Part shown: positions 11,441 to 22,860 of the stretch, piece after piece
Layout: every line of letters begins with the position of its first letter
Position numbering within the stretch: position 1 is the stretch's first letter
Origin: Cephalopachus bancanus
Taxonomy: Eukaryota; Chordata; Mammalia; Primates; Tarsiidae
NCBI GenBank assembly: GCA_027257055.1
Contig: JAPVLO010000122.1
Coordinates: forward strand, 2,666,001 to 2,730,000
Reading direction: 5' to 3'
DNA: 64,000 bases
Position numbers and translations under genes: made by a program
Notes under the pieces: model-generated
What the model saw: only the letters and a program-made list of their open reading frames with translations
Database searches by the model: none
Told to the model about the DNA's origin: nothing

Positions 11441-12995
11441 GCAGCTACTGTAACTAATACAATGACCTTGAAGTCAGGATACAATGACAGCAAGTTACAG
11501 GAAAAAATTCGGGACATTCTTTATTTCTCTAAGCTAATTGAATTGGAAGACAAGCACAGAATCCAAACTGTTTGATTCCTAGGTGTATTCAGTTCATGAA
11601 TAGAGAGAGACTAGCACAGCTGGTTGTTATCATTATGAAATACATCTTAAAATGATCATTAGTGGGGTTCTGGCAGGTCTAAGCCCAAATCATATGCGTT
11701 TCCTTTTAAAAGTGATGGACTGCAAACGTTTTGTCACCCTGCCACATGGGGCCCTCCCCTCCATGTCAGTGTCACCCCTGCCTTGGGCCCATGGTTATTA
11801 CACCTAGGAGTTGTCATGAGATGATAAGCTCACTTCCTACAATCATCTTCTTTGAACCTACCATACCTAGGCTAGTGGGATAAACCGAGGCACAGGCAGC
11901 ACAAAGGCAAGAAGTACTAACATCAAATAACTTCACATAGAAAAATAGAGAAAACTTCCCCCTGAAAGGGCCAAATGACTTTCATATGAGGAAAGTATAC
12001 AAACTCCAGCGAAAAGACCTTGGAATGTCATTCTGGGCCATTTTGACACATTGCTTTTGCTTCTTTTCCTGTCCTCAGCCGTGTGCTTCTTCCCTGTGTT
12101 ACCATATACCTAAGTTCTGAACTGGTTCCATTTTGAATTGAGCACAGTTTATCACAATACTTCAGAAAAACTGAACACTAAGGGGGCGACACCAAGCCTT
12201 GTATAAGACAGCGATGACACCCAGTGGTCATTTAGAGTCTTCATTTACATCAACCCAATTCATAGTTGAGCTGACAAATTGCTCATATTCGTATAGGGAA
12301 AGTGGTGTGTGTGTGTGTGTGTTTGTGTGAAACAAAGCAAAAAAACTTCATAATAACATAAATAACGAAACCCTCAGACTTTCCATAGGGAGACAACCTG
12401 TGACAGAAGGGGGCAGCTAGACTTCACGTCCCTGGCTTTTGTGCCTAGCAATTTCACTTTGGGCCTTTCTCATTATGCAGTTAGCCCCCCTGGCAGAGCT
12501 CAGTGCTGGTTTCCATTCTTTTTTCCATCACAGTTTGGATGCTCTGACCGTCTGGCCTCTTAGTGATCAGAGTCCAAAGAATAGCTGCCAGAATCCTAAG
12601 ACATTGAAACAAGGTTTTACTAAAGTCTTGGGATAGCAAAAGGGAAATAAACATCAATAGTAACCTGGACCCGGATGGCCAAATGCTGTAAACTCTGTTG
12701 GTATGAGCCATGAGTTTCCTATCACCTAGCAAGTGACTGGAGTAACAAAAATGACATGTAAGAGACTTGAAGGATAAATGAGAGTTAGCTAGGAAAGTAG
12801 CAGAGGGAAGGGCATTATAGGAAGAAGGATTAGCATGTGCAAAGTTCTGAGTCTGAAAGAGACATTTGAAAAACTGAAGAAGGCCAGCTGGGTGGACCAC
12901 GGTGAGTAAGAAGAGTAGGCAAGGTAGGCCTAAAAAGGTAGGTGGTGATATGTGCTCATGGGTTTTTGGCCCAAGAACAATGGAAAATTCTAAAG
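11441..12995. other. Unique intergenic DNA, possible conserved non-coding element
   Basis: About 1.5 kb with no recognisable transposon except a short (GT)n at 12302-12331. The 11900-12300 part (for example CCTTGGAATGTCATTCTGGG and the CACCCAGTGGTCATTTAGAG stretch) looks complex and non-repetitive, as conserved non-coding DNA does. No coding evidence on either strand. Confidence 0.4.
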
Positions 12996-13127
12996 TTTAA
13001 GAAAATGTTTTAATTAAACTTACTTTGAAATAATCATAGATTCACATGCAGTTGTAAGAGATGATGATCCTTTGTAACCTTTACATGATTTCCCCAATGC
13101 TGCTGTGAAAAACAAAGATATATATTT

Positions 13128-13250
13128 TTTAAAGAGACGGAGTCTTGCTATGTTGCCCAGGCTGGACTTGAATTCCTGGGTTCAGGTGATCCTCCCATGT
13201 CATCCTGGAGAGTAACTGGTGTTATAAGCATGTGCTACTTTGCTAGCTTA
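13128..13250 (-). mobile_element. Alu monomer fragment, old
   Basis: GACGGAGTCTTGCTATGTTG ... TGTTATAAGCATGTGCTACT: degenerate antisense Alu arm inside L1. Confidence 0.75.
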
Positions 13251-13632
13251 CAACAAGGATATTGGTTAATCTATTCTCTATTACTATAATTTATCATTTT
13301 AATAATGTTATATGAATAGAATCACATAGAATGAAACATTTGGGGATTGGCTTTTTTCACTCAATAAATTCTCTGGAGATTCATTCAGAATGTTGTGTGT
13401 ATCAATAATTTATTTTTATCATTGAGTAGTATTCTATGCTATGTATGTCCCATAGTTTCTTTAACCATTTGCCTGTTGAAGGACACCTGGAGTGTTTCCA
13501 GATTTAGTTATTATGAATAAGGCTGATATAAATACTTGTGAATATGTTTTCATGTTAACATAAATCTTCATTTGTCTGGGATATATGCCCAAGAGTGCAA
13601 TTGATGGGTCAAATTATAGTTACATGTTTAAT

Positions 13633-13930
13633 TTTTTTTTTTTTTTTTTGAGTTGGAGTCTCAGTCTATCACCCAGGCTGCAATGCAGTGGTGCGATCTC
13701 AGCTAATGCAGCTTCAACCTCCTGGGCTCAGGTAATCCTACTGCTTTAGTCTTCCAAGTAGCTAGAACTGCAGGTGTGTGCCACTACGCCTGGCTAATTT
13801 TTTGATTTATTGTAGAGATGAGGTCTCACCAAGTTGCCCAGGCTGGTCTTGAACCGCTAGACTCAGGCAATCCTCTTGCCTCTGCCTCCCAAAGTACTGG
13901 GATTACAAGCATGAGCCACAGTACCTGGCC
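13633..13930 (-). mobile_element. Alu dimer with 12-bp TSD
   Basis: Perfect TSD TACATGTTTAAT at 13621-13632 and 13931-13942, interrupting the old L1. Linker TTTTTTGATTTATTGTAGAG matches the lineage-specific Alus. Confidence 0.96.
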
Positions 13931-13959
13931 TACATGTTTAATCTTTAAAGTAACTGTCT

Positions 13960-14265
13960 GTTGTGGGCATGAACTATGTCTCTTTAATATTCATATGTTG
14001 ATGTCCTAACCCCTGGTACTTCAAAGTGTGACTGTATTTGGAGATAGGGTCTTTAAAGAAGCAATTGAATTAAAATGAGGTAGTTTATGGTCAGCCTTAA
14101 TCCAATATGACTGGAGTGCTTATAAAAAGAGAAGGTTAGGCACAGGCACAAAGAGAGGGAAGACCATGTGAAGACAAAAATAAGTCAGTCCTCTATAAGC
14201 CAAGGTGAGAGGTCTCACAAGAAACCAGCTCTGCTCACCCCTCGAGCTGGGAAATTGTTAATATT
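13960..14265 (+). mobile_element. MLT1-type MaLR LTR fragment
   Basis: Closely follows the MLT1 pattern: CATATGTTGATGTCCTAACCCC, GTATTTGGAGATAGGGTCTTTAAAG, TAATCCAATATGACTGGAG and GGAAGACCATGTGAAGACA. Both ends are decayed. No internal retroviral genes. Confidence 0.75.
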
Positions 14266-14713
14266 TTGAATAATGAGTCTTGAGTAACTCAGAAAAGATT
14301 GGAGTATGCTCAGCATGTTCTATCCACCACGATAAGGAAGTCACCCCAGTTTAAATTGTTAAATGGCTTTTTATCACTTACAACAGCATTTCTCAAACTA
14401 GGTCCTGTAGACACCTAGATCCACCCTGTTTTGGCAAGAACTGCTATATTCTGGGTTTGTGTTTCAATACTCACAAAAAAATTAATGTAAGTGTGTCCTG
14501 GATCATTTAGGTGATGGCTTTCATAATAGAGTTCAGTCATATGATTTTAGCATTCATATTTCTCTTTGTGTTAATAAAAAAATTTGAGCTAGTAAATTTC
14601 ATAGGATTTGGTATGTGGTAAAAAAAAATGAAGATCTGGCATTTGCTCAAACAGAAGAGAACTTTGTACATCACGAGATACTTTAGACAGGCTGAACTCA
14701 AAAGAGTGTGTTC

Positions 14714-14865
14714 CAGCTGGTCATAGTGGCATGTGCCTGGTGTTCCAGCTACTTGGGAAGCTGAGGTGGGAGGATTGTTTGAGGCCAGGAGTTCAAGGTT
14801 ACAGTGAAATATGATTTCTCTACTGCACTCCAGCATGGATGACAGAGTGAGACCCTATCTCAGAT
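14714..14865 (+). mobile_element. Alu right-arm/FRAM-like monomer
   Basis: AGCTGGTCATAGTGGCATGTGCC ... CACTGCACTCCAGCATGGATGACAGAGTGAGACCC. Only one arm; old. Confidence 0.8.
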
Positions 14866-15404
14866 ATATGTATAAAGGTGGTAGTCTCATATTCTCTTTG
14901 AATGTTGATGTGCTGAGTGGATTCTGTCTTTGTACATTTATTAGCATTAAATGCAGTAGCAAATTCGCAACAAATGTTTGCTTCCTAATTTCAGCAACAC
15001 TTGAATACATTATTTATTTAACACGGATTTCACTAATGATCAGCTGTAAGTATTAAAAATCCAATTTAAATTTGTTTAAGAAGAATATAGAGTTTGTTGT
15101 CCAGGAGTTCATCTGGCTTTAAACAAAGCTGGGTCCAGGGACTCAAATGATGTCGTCAGGATACAAACACTCTCTCCTTGGCTTTCTGCCACTACGTAGG
15201 AGTGAACAGTCTTCCTCCAGTTTTCAGCATCATGTTCTTCACTTTCTTTTGAGCCCTCATTGGCATGGCTACATTCTACTCAAGGCAATTTAGACTCTAT
15301 AATGCTTGTTCAAATCCTTCTAGCCTGAACCCACTTGCCACATTGGGTTTAATAATCTTACACCTTTCTTCTAACATATGTATTTAATTCTACACATTTT
15401 CCTC

Positions 15405-15770
15405 TCAGTCTGTGTTTCCCAAACTGTGTGCTGCGGTGTACTGGTCACTGCAGCAAACTCACAGGGGTGCCATGGGATGTTTTAAAAATTCAAGGAAAGC
15501 ACAATGACACCTGCCTGACACCGCACAAATTAAGTAGCTTGAGGTAATTCATAATTTCAACATGAGATTGCGTGACATTGTTTTTGCTGATGTATCTTGG
15601 TGAAGCTGAGGATTCAACATGACTGTGACAAAAAGCAAGTACCATGTGAACATCAGTGTGAAACAGGGAATTAAGGTGGTGGAGTCCAGTTTGATTCCAA
15701 GGTTTGAGAAGTTGTACAGGGCTCAACAGGTACACACATCTCATTGTTAAGTAACTGTGCTATTTAAGTA
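15405..15770. mobile_element. Probable hAT (Charlie-like) DNA transposon fragment
   Basis: TTCCCAAACTGTGTGCTGCGG ... ACAGGGGTGCCATGGGATGTTTT resembles the terminal part of mammalian Charlie elements. The following segment, with AAGGTGGTGGAGTCCAGTTTG, reads like decayed transposase-side sequence. Family assignment from memory only. Confidence 0.4.
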
Positions 15771-16600
15771 TGAAATATGAATATGATCTATTCTTTCAAC
15801 TTACATGTATTCTTTTTTCAAATGGCTAGTAAGTTGTTAGAATTTAATACTTATTAAGCTGTTTGGCTCTTACTGTCATGTGCTGTATAACAATATTTTG
15901 GTCAATGAGGGACCACATATACATTTTTAAAAGATTGTGTTGTTTTGTTCATCATGGCCCTTAAGCACACACAATCCATGACTATTGTTGCCAATCAGAG
16001 GCCATGCCGAGTGACTGACCTGGAAACAAAACTGAAAGTGATTAAGAACTACAAAGGTGGAATGTCAATGATGGTTATTACCTGCCAGGCAGGCACATCC
16101 CAGTCCACCATAGCTACAGTCTTCAAGAACAAGAACAAAGTGACAGAAGCTATTAAAGGATTTGCTCTGTTGAAGGCAAAGAGACCAGCAAAAATTTGAG
16201 AAATGTCTACAGATGGAGAAACTTCTAATGACCTGGATGGAAGACCAGGCATAGAAGCACATCCCTCTCAGCACCATGACAATCATGGCCAAAGCAAAAG
16301 CTTGTTTGCAATGACAAAATAAAAGGCTGGACCTGTCTACAATGTTGAATTTACTGCTTATTCGGGTGGCTTAACAATCCAAGACTGGTTATTCATGACA
16401 CAATGTGAAAGTGAGTGGTGAGTCTGAGAGTGCTAATATGAACAGCTGAATTTTGGGAAACTCTAGATAAAGCTGATTGAGGAGAAAAATTATTTGCCAA
16501 ATTATCAATATGGATGGAACCTCCCTATTCTGGAAACGGATTCCTGAAAGGATTTTCATCCATAAGGAGGCCAAGTCAATGCCAGGCTTCAAGGCTTTTA

Positions 16601-16763
16601 TTTTATTTATTTATTTATTTATTTTTGAATTGGAGTCTCACTCTATCGCCCGGTCTGGAGGGCAGTGGCCACTCCCGGCCACTGCAGCCTCGACCTGCTG
16701 GGCTCCAGCGATCCTTTCGCCTCAGTCTTTCAAGTAGCTAGAAATACAGGCGTGGGCTACCAA
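16601..16763 (-). mobile_element. Free Alu right arm (half-Alu) with 14-bp TSD
   Basis: Only the right arm plus a (TTTA)n tail, inserted in the Tigger transposase. TSDs CTTCAAGGCTTTTA (16587-16600) and CTTCAGGGCTTTTA (16764-16777) differ at one base. Carries the hairpin GCAGTGGCC/GGCCACTGC. Confidence 0.93.
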
Positions 16764-17591
16764 CTTCAGGGCTTTTAAGGAGAGGATAATAGTCTTGCTT
16801 GGGGGGAGGTTACAGGCTATAAATTGAAACCCTTGGTGGTCTGGCACAGTGAGAACACCAGGGCCTTCAAGCTTACAAATAAGCACACATTGCAGTGTAC
16901 TACAGGAGTAATGAGAAGTCATGGATGATGCAAATCCTCTTCCAGGATGCCCTGCTGAATTGCTATAACAGTGAAATGAAGAAGTACTATTTGGAGAATA
17001 ACACACCTTTCAAGATTTTGCTTATTGTCCGATCAAATGCTCCTGCACATCTTTCTTTTATTGGTGATCATTGTCCCAACATCAAAGTGGTGTTTCCCCC
17101 TCCAAGTGCCACCTCTTTGATCCAACCAGTGAATCAAGGAGTTGGGGAAGTTTTTAAGGCCTACTGTCTGAGGAGGATCTTTGTCTATGCTATTGCTGCA
17201 GCTGAGGAAGACGCTGAGAAGACTCTGATGCAATTCTGGAAGGATTACAGCATCTATGACTGCATCATGAACCTGGCTTGGGCTTGGTGATGTCACCAAG
17301 GAGTGTATCAATGGCATCTGAAAGAAGACACTCAAGATGTTTGTCCATGACTTCAAATGATTTGCCAAGGGTGAGGAGGCTGCAAAAATCACCAAGGCTG
17401 TGGCTGAGATGGCAACAACTTTTACCTGGGTGTGAATGAGGAAGACATTAGGAGCTCCTAGAGCCTAGAGGCTGTTCCTGTTGAATTGACTAGTAAGGAG
17501 TTACTGGATTTAGAACAGAAATTCATAGCTGAAGAAGAGGAAACTGCAAGAGAAGCAAAAGAAGAATCCCCAAGAAAATTCACAGTGAAGG

Positions 17592-17848
17592 GTAGCCCAG
17601 AGTGGAGTGCAGTGGCTGCTCCCGGCCACCGCAGCCTCAACCTGCTGGGCTCCGGCGATCCTTCCGCCTCAGCCTTCCAAGTAGCCTGAATTACAGGCGC
17701 GCGTTACCACACCCGGCTAAATTTTTGATTTTATTGTAGAGATGAGGTCTTGCTTGCCCAGGTGGGTCTTGAACCCGCGGGCTCAGGCAATCCACTCACC
17801 TCAGACTCCCAAAGGCGCAGGATTACAGGCTGAGCCACCAAGCCCGGC
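17592..17848 (-). mobile_element. Alu dimer lacking its poly(A) side
   Basis: Antisense dimer beginning GAGTGGAGTGCAGTGG without the usual T-rich start, so the 3' end and one TSD are missing. Right arm has GTGGCTGCTCCCGGCCACC. Ends AAGCCCGGC against the poly(T) of the neighbouring L1. Confidence 0.88.
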
Positions 17849-18412
17849 TTCTTTTTTTCTTTTTTCTTTTAAAGATGTGGGGTACAATTCAGGGTTAGGT
17901 ATACAAATGTTCATTATGCAGGTACCCTTGTTGATGAGGTGTACCCCCCGCTTCCCTGGCAGTTTCCCACTACTGCCAATCCTTTTCTTTTTTTTTTTTT
18001 TTTTGAGCTGAAGTCTCACTCTTGTTGCCCAGGCTTGAGTGAAGTGGCACGCTCACGGCCACCACAGCCTCGACCTTCCAAGAAGCTGGAACTACAGATG
18101 CACACCACCATGCCTGGCTAGTTTTTGTGATTTATTGTAGAGATGAGGTCTTGCCAAATTGCCCAGGTTGGTCTTGAATCCCTGGGCTCAGGCAATCCTC
18201 TTGCCTCAGCTTCCCAAAGTGCTGGGATTATAGGCTGAGCCACTGCATCTGGTCAACCAATCCTTTTCTTATGATAACTGTTCAAGGTCTGCTTATGAGT
18301 GAGAACATGTGATATTCAGTTCTTTGTTTCAGTGATGGATCCACTCAGTATTATAGACTCTAAGTCCATCCAAATTGCTGCAAATTTCATAATTTTGTCC
18401 TTCTTTATGGAG
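17849..18412 (-). mobile_element. L1 3' end (lineage-specific 3' UTR), split by an Alu
   Basis: T-rich start, then GGGTTAGGTATACAAATGTTCATTATGCAGG, the same 3' UTR seen at 18682, 41600-42080, 43312 and 54177. It ends with ORF2-proximal GAACATGTGATATTCAGTTC ... TTCATAATTTTGTCC. 5'-truncated and inserted in the Tigger element. Confidence 0.85.
17990..18256 (-). mobile_element. Alu dimer with 14-bp TSD, inside the L1
   Basis: Perfect TSD CCAATCCTTTTCTT at 17976-17989 and 18257-18270. A deletion removed the CTGGGCTC segment of the right arm. Confidence 0.95.
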
Positions 18413-18681
18413 CAGGAGCTTTTTCAGACCTCAAAAGGCTTCTTAAAAACCTTGAAAGCATGGACTCCAGCAGCAAAAAGTTTCCATTAATAGAGAGGAA
18501 TGTTCATGATGCAGTATCTCTTTACAAATGAATCTATAATGAAAACAGGAACGAACCAAGCAAACCACCATGGACACATTTCTTAAAAGGGTGACACTTT
18601 CTCAAGAAGGGCCTCAGGCAGGTCCTTCAGGAGATATCTGGAAGAAGGCATTGTTATCGTAGAAGGTGATGCTCCATTCAT

Positions 18682-18775
18682 GTTATTATTTCTTTAAACT
18701 TTTAACTTTTTTTAATTTTAAAATTGTGGGGTGCAATGAAGGGTTAGGTATACGAACATTCATTGTGCAGGTACC
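18682..18775 (-). mobile_element. Very short (94-bp) L1 3' insertion with TSD
   Basis: Antisense L1 3' tail (GGGTTAGGTATACGAACATTCATTGTGCAGG) flanked by CTCCATTCAT at 18672-18681 and 18776-18785. Extreme 5' truncation inside the Tigger C-terminal coding remnant. Confidence 0.88.
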
Positions 18776-19459
18776 CTCCATTCATCTTATTGCCCAGTGG
18801 GACAGGATATGGAGGTGGAAGACGGTGATATTGGTGACCCTGACCCTGTGTGGACCTAGGCTACTCTCTGTGTTTGTGTCTTAGTTCTTAACTAAAAGTT
18901 TAAAAAGTAGAAAAATGATAAAAAAATTTAAAAACATAAGAAAACCTTATAGAACAAAGAAAAAATATTGTGTGTGTATAGCAGTACAATGTGTTTGTGT
19001 TTTAAGATAAGTGTTATGACAAGAGTTAAAAAGGTAAAGTTTTAAAAGTCTATAACAAAAAAATTACAGTAAGCTACGGTTAATTTGTTATGAAAGAAAG
19101 AAAAAAATTTTGAAATAAATTTCATGTAGCCTACGTGTATGGTGTTTATAAAGTCCACAGTAATGTTCGGTGATGTCCTAGGTCTTCACATTCACTTTCC
19201 ACTCACTCACTGACTCACCCACAGCAACGTCTGGTCCGGCAAGCTCCAATCATGGTAAGTGTTCTATCCAGGAGTACTATTTTTAATCTTTTATACCATA
19301 TTTTATGGTACCTTTTCTAAGTTTAGATAGATACATAAATACTTATTATATTCCAACTGCCTTATTATATTCCAACACTCTCTGATGCTCACACAATGAT
19401 GAAATTGCCTAACACATTTCTCAGAATTTATCCCTGTCATTAAGCAACATATGGTTGTA

Positions 19460-20580
19460 CTTACTAAACAGAACTCTCATGTATTATTTTTTACCCCAGG
19501 GCACTGTAAAATAATTACTGAGACAATGAAGGAAGCCATTGTGAAAGAAATTTTGGAAACCTCTTCTCTAATCGTTGCGTTTCTGCTTCCCATACTTTTG
19601 ATATGTTGTAGTTTCTTCATTATTCACGATGAAATATTTAAAATTCTCCTTGTGATTTATTCTTTGACCTGTTATTATTTAGAAGTGTGTTACCAAATAT
19701 TTGGGGTTTTGCTAGATATCTTACTGTTACTAATTTCTATTTTAACTATATTGTGGTCAGAGAACATGCTTTGTAGTATTATAGTCTTTTGAAATTTATT
19801 GAGACACGTTTTGGCCCATGTATGGTCTGTTTTGGTGAGTGTAGTATGTGGGCTTGAAACAAATGTATATTCTGGAGTTGTTGGGTATAATGTTCTAAAA
19901 TGTCGGTTAAGTCAAGGTGGCTGTTAATGTTGTTGAGAATCTCTCTGTCTTCTTATTTTTTGCCTTGTTCTATCAATTACTGAAGAAGAGTATTAAAATT
20001 TTCAGTAATGAATATGGATTTGTTATTTTTTCTTTTTCTTTCTTTTTTCTTTCTTTTTTTTTTTGAGTCAGAGTCTCACTCCATCACACAGGCTGGTGTA
20101 CAGTGGCACACTCATGGCCACCCCAGTGTTGACCTGTTGGACTCCGGTGATCCTTCTGCCTCAGCCTTCCAAATAGCTGGAATTATAGGCACGCATTTCC
20201 ATGCCCGGCTAAATTTTGATTTATTAGAGATGATGTCTCACCAAGTTCCCCGGGCTGATCTTGAACCTGCAGGCTCAGGAAATCCTCTTGTCTGGGCCTC
20301 CCAAAGTGCTGGGATTACAGGCTGAGTCAGAGTCTGTCCTATTTTTTCATTTAATTATATCAATTTTTCTTATGTATCTTGAAGTTCTGTTTTTAAGCAC
20401 ATACACGTCTTCCTGGTGAATCAAATCTTTAAACTTTGTAAAATGTCCCACTATATCTCTGGTAATACTCTCTCCTGAAGAATATTTTATATGATGATAA
20501 TATAACCAGTCCAGCTTTTTCTGCATATTGCTTGCAGGGCATTTCTTTTTCTTTTTATCTATCCATCATCATATTCAAAG
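19460..20580 (-). mobile_element. Old L1 ORF2 segment, antisense, with Alu inside
   Basis: Antisense L1 ORF2: TTGAAATTTATTGAGACACG, GTATATTCTGGAGTTGTTGGG, GTTGTTGAGAATCTCTCTGTC; resumes after the Alu with CTTATGTATCTTGAAGTTCTG and AATATAACCAGTCCAGCTTTT. No intact reading frame. Confidence 0.78.
20050..20336 (-). mobile_element. Alu dimer
   Basis: T-rich start, GAGTCAGAGTCTCACTCCATC, right arm with TGGCACACTCATGGCCACC, linker AAATTTTGATTTATTAGAG, left arm ending GGATTACAGGCTGAGTCAGA. The 5' end is decayed. Confidence 0.92.
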
Positions 20581-21241
20581 TGCCATATCAGTGAGGGTAT
20601 CGATAGACAATGATATGGTAATTTGAACTGGGAATGTTTAATATAAAAATTATCAAATAAGTCAGAGGATTGGAATAATGAAAGATTGGCAGGTAAGAAG
20701 TAAAGAAAACTCTAAAGAATATAGTGTAGCAAATATAAGGAGCAATCACTATCCCTAAGTTTGACATAGGGTGCCCCAAAAAGAGTACCTGTCTTCCCTA
20801 CTACCTCCCATGCCCTTCTTGCCAAGCTGAGAGCTAGAACTTGTCGGAGAGGGTGGGCCATGGCTCATTGATATCTGGGAAGTCAAAGTAGTGCCATATT
20901 AACAAAAATCATTGGAAATTCACCCTCCAAAATTTGTCAGAGACTTGTTTTTTAGAGTGCCAATTAAGGTTGTTCACGCAGAGGGAGGAGCACCAGAGGG
21001 ATCTTCTGCTATGGAGGTGCCTGAGTGGGGTGTGGGAGAAGTTTCTGATTTCTGTACTTCTGACCACTGTGCACTGCAAGAGCTGGGCACCAGAGAAGCT
21101 GATTGTGCTGCAGGTGTATGCTAAGAAAACACCCCCAAATTCTTTCACCTTGTAATGTTTCTTCAGTGCTTTCTGCTGAAAAAGCTTAATATAGTGCTAG
21201 GTGGCAAAAGAAAAATATTTAAAGAACTTAGTTCTATTTTT
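20581..21241. other. Intergenic insert, family not recognised
   Basis: Interrupts the antisense L1 (which resumes near 21545). Contains GTGAGGGTATCGATAGACAATGATATGG and a later patch with GGAAGTTTCTGATTTCTGTACTTCTGACC-like wording. It may be an LTR/ERV-type insertion, but I cannot name it. Short ORFs on both strands overlap and look non-coding. Confidence 0.35.
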
Positions 21242-21530
21242 TTTTTTTTTGAGTTGGAGTCTCACTCTGTCGCCCAGACTGGAGTGCAGTGGCACACTCC
21301 CGGCCACCGCAGCCTCGACCTGCTGGGCTCAGGCGATCCTTCCACCTCAGCCTGCCAAGTAGCTGGAACTACAGGCATGCGCTACCAAGCCCGGCTAATT
21401 TTTGATTTATTGTAGAGACGAGGTCTTGCCAAGTTGCCCAGGTGGGTCTCAAACCCGTGGGTTCAGGCAATCCTCTTGCCTCGGTCACCCAAAGTGCTGG
21501 GATTACAGGCTGATCCACCAAGCCCAGCCT
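21242..21530 (-). mobile_element. Lineage-specific Alu dimer with ~14-bp TSD
   Basis: TSD TTAGTTCTATTTTT at 21228-21241 and 21531-21544. CpG-retaining right arm CACACTCCCGGCCACCGCAG; left arm ends CCAAGCCCAGCC. Confidence 0.95.
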
Positions 21531-21544
21531 TTAGTTCTATTTTT

Positions 21545-22860
21545 ACAGATCTTGGAATGAAAGGTGAATTATGGGATGAGGGGCAATAAATTGATAACTA
21601 GCACAACTGTGCCTCTTGTAGAAAGCACATAGTTGGGTCTTGTTTTTTTTAATCGAGTCTGATAATCTCTGCCTTTTAATTGAAATGTTTGGTTCATTTA
21701 TGTTTATTATAAGTTATTGATAGACTTGAATTTATGTCTGCTGTTTATTTTCTGTTTGTCCTATTGTTTTGCTTTTGCTCCTCTGTGCCTCCTTTGCTGG
21801 CTCCTCTAGAGTCAACTGGGTATTTTTTGAAATTCCATCTTATCTTTTTATTGGTATTTTAGTTATTCTTTCAATTTTTTATTTTGAATAGATGCCCTAG
21901 GAATTAAAATATGTACCCTAACTTTTTAATAGCCTACTTGGAGTTATGGTATAGCTTCACATAAAATGTAAGAATTTTGCAGCCTACAGTTTCATTTATC
22001 CCCAGTCCTTTTGCCAGGGATTGGCAAACTGTGACTTATGGGCTAAATCTTGTCTGTACCTGCTTTTTTAAAAATTGCAACATAGCTACTTTCATTCATT
22101 TATGTATTGACTCTGGCTTGCTTTCATGCTGTGATGTCATAGTTGAATAGTTAGAACAGAGATCACATGGTTTATAGATCCTAAAATATTTTGTCTTACC
22201 ATTTAAAAAAAGTTTGTTGACTCTTGCTTTATGCTATAGTTGTCACATATATTACATATAACTATGCTCTAAATGTCACAATACTTTGTTACAATTTTGC
22301 CTTAAATAATCATATGTATTTAAGCAAGTTAAGATTAAAAAGATAACATTTTATGTTTGCCTACATATTTTCTATTTCTGGTGGTCTTTATTTCTCCCTG
22401 AAGAACTGAGTTTCCATCTAGTATCATTTCTCTTCAACCTTAATTTCTTCCTTTAGCATTTCTTGTAGTGCAGGTCTGTTGTGATACATTTTTTTAGTTG
22501 TCTTTTATTTGAAAACAGTTTTTTTGCTTCATTCTTGAAACATATTTTTACTTGATATAAACATTTGGATTAGCCATTGTTATAAAGACATTTTAAAGAT
22601 ATTGCACTGTCTTTTGGCTTCCAGTGCTTCAGATGAGCTGTTGACTATTAAAGCTATCATTGTTCTTCTGTAGTAAAGAGTGATTTTTCTTTGGTTACTT
22701 TAAAGAGTCTTCTCTTTATTATTGGTTTTTAGCAGATATACCCAGATATGATTTTTATTTCTCCTGCTCGGGTTTTGCTAGGCTCCTTGAATCTGTAAAT
22801 TTTTGTCTTTACCAAATTAGGAAATTTTTAGGTTATTAATTTCTGGGTTTTTTTTCTTTT
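21545..22860 (-). mobile_element. Old L1 ORF2 segment, antisense
   Basis: GCCTTTTAATTGAAATGTTTGG, GATGCCCTAGGAATTAAAATATG, TTAGCATTTCTTGTAGTGCAGG and TTGGCTTCCAGTGCTTCAGATG are antisense L1M ORF2 phrases. Interrupted by the hAT MITE at 22015. Confidence 0.75.
22015..22226. mobile_element. hAT-type MITE with terminal inverted repeats
   Basis: Starts CAGGGATTGGCAAACTGTG and ends AAAAAGTTTGTTGACTCTTG, inverse of the left end with mismatches. Flanking 8-mers CCTTTTGC (22007-22014) and CTTTATGC (22227-22234) match at six of eight bases, as for a decayed hAT 8-bp TSD. Non-coding. Confidence 0.82.

Larger units (their letters stand above)
13000..13955 (-). mobile_element. Old L1 (L1M-type) 3' part, antisense, with two Alus inside
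   Basis: Antisense L1 ORF2/3' sequence: ATTCTATGCTATGTATGTCC, CATTTGCCTGTTGAAGGACA and GGATATATGCCCAAGAGTGC. Interrupted by Alus at 13128-13250 and 13633-13930. Confidence 0.8.
15954..18680 (+). pseudogene. Tigger (TIGD-like) transposase pseudogene
   Basis: Decayed pogo/jerky-class transposase. The N-terminal CENP-B-like HTH is recognisable: TDLETKLKVIKNYKGGMSMM then TSQSTIATVFKNKNKVTEAI. The DDE catalytic part follows: MDGTSLFWKRIPERIFIHKE (16500s), FQDALLNCYNSEMKKYYLEN and FKILLIVRSNAPAHLSFIGD (16900-17070), SLIQPVNQGVGEVFKAYCLR, then MQFWKDYSIYDCIMNLAWAW (17230-17290). The Asp expected in the LLIVDNAPGHP block is lost, and stops, frameshifts and several insertions break the frame. The C-terminal reading resumes at 18413 after the nested L1. 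It cannot be functional. Confidence 0.88.
15873..19457 (+). mobile_element. Full-length dead Tigger2/MER2-type pogo DNA transposon with nested insertions
   Basis: Left inverted repeat CTGTCATGTGCTGTATAAC starts at 15873 after a TA. The right end (...CATTAAGCAACATATGGTTG) is its decayed inverse and ends at 19457 before TA (19458-19459), so the TA target duplication and both ends survive. The terminal 170 bp on the right (ATACCATATTTTATGGTACC..., GATGAAATTGCCTAACACAT) follow the MER2/Tigger2 end. It encodes a broken transposase and was later hit by an Alu right arm (16601), an Alu (17592), an L1 3' end (17849, itself hit by an Alu at 17990) and a 94-bp L1 tail (18682). Confidence 0.88.

Noticed and set aside
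12170..12200. Possible CTCF site around AAGGGGGCGACACC
   Set aside because: Only the GGGGGCG core fits; the CCAC-type left half of the CTCF motif does not align.
16895..17290. 131-codon frame considered as a domesticated TIGD-like gene
   Set aside because: It is one unbroken piece of a transposase that elsewhere has stops, frameshifts, a lost catalytic Asp and several inserted transposons; no sign of preserved coding.
20912..21155. Overlapping plus/minus ORFs considered as an unknown small gene
   Set aside because: Both frames lie in an unassigned insert within an antisense L1, with no conserved domain, and the two strands are open to a similar extent.
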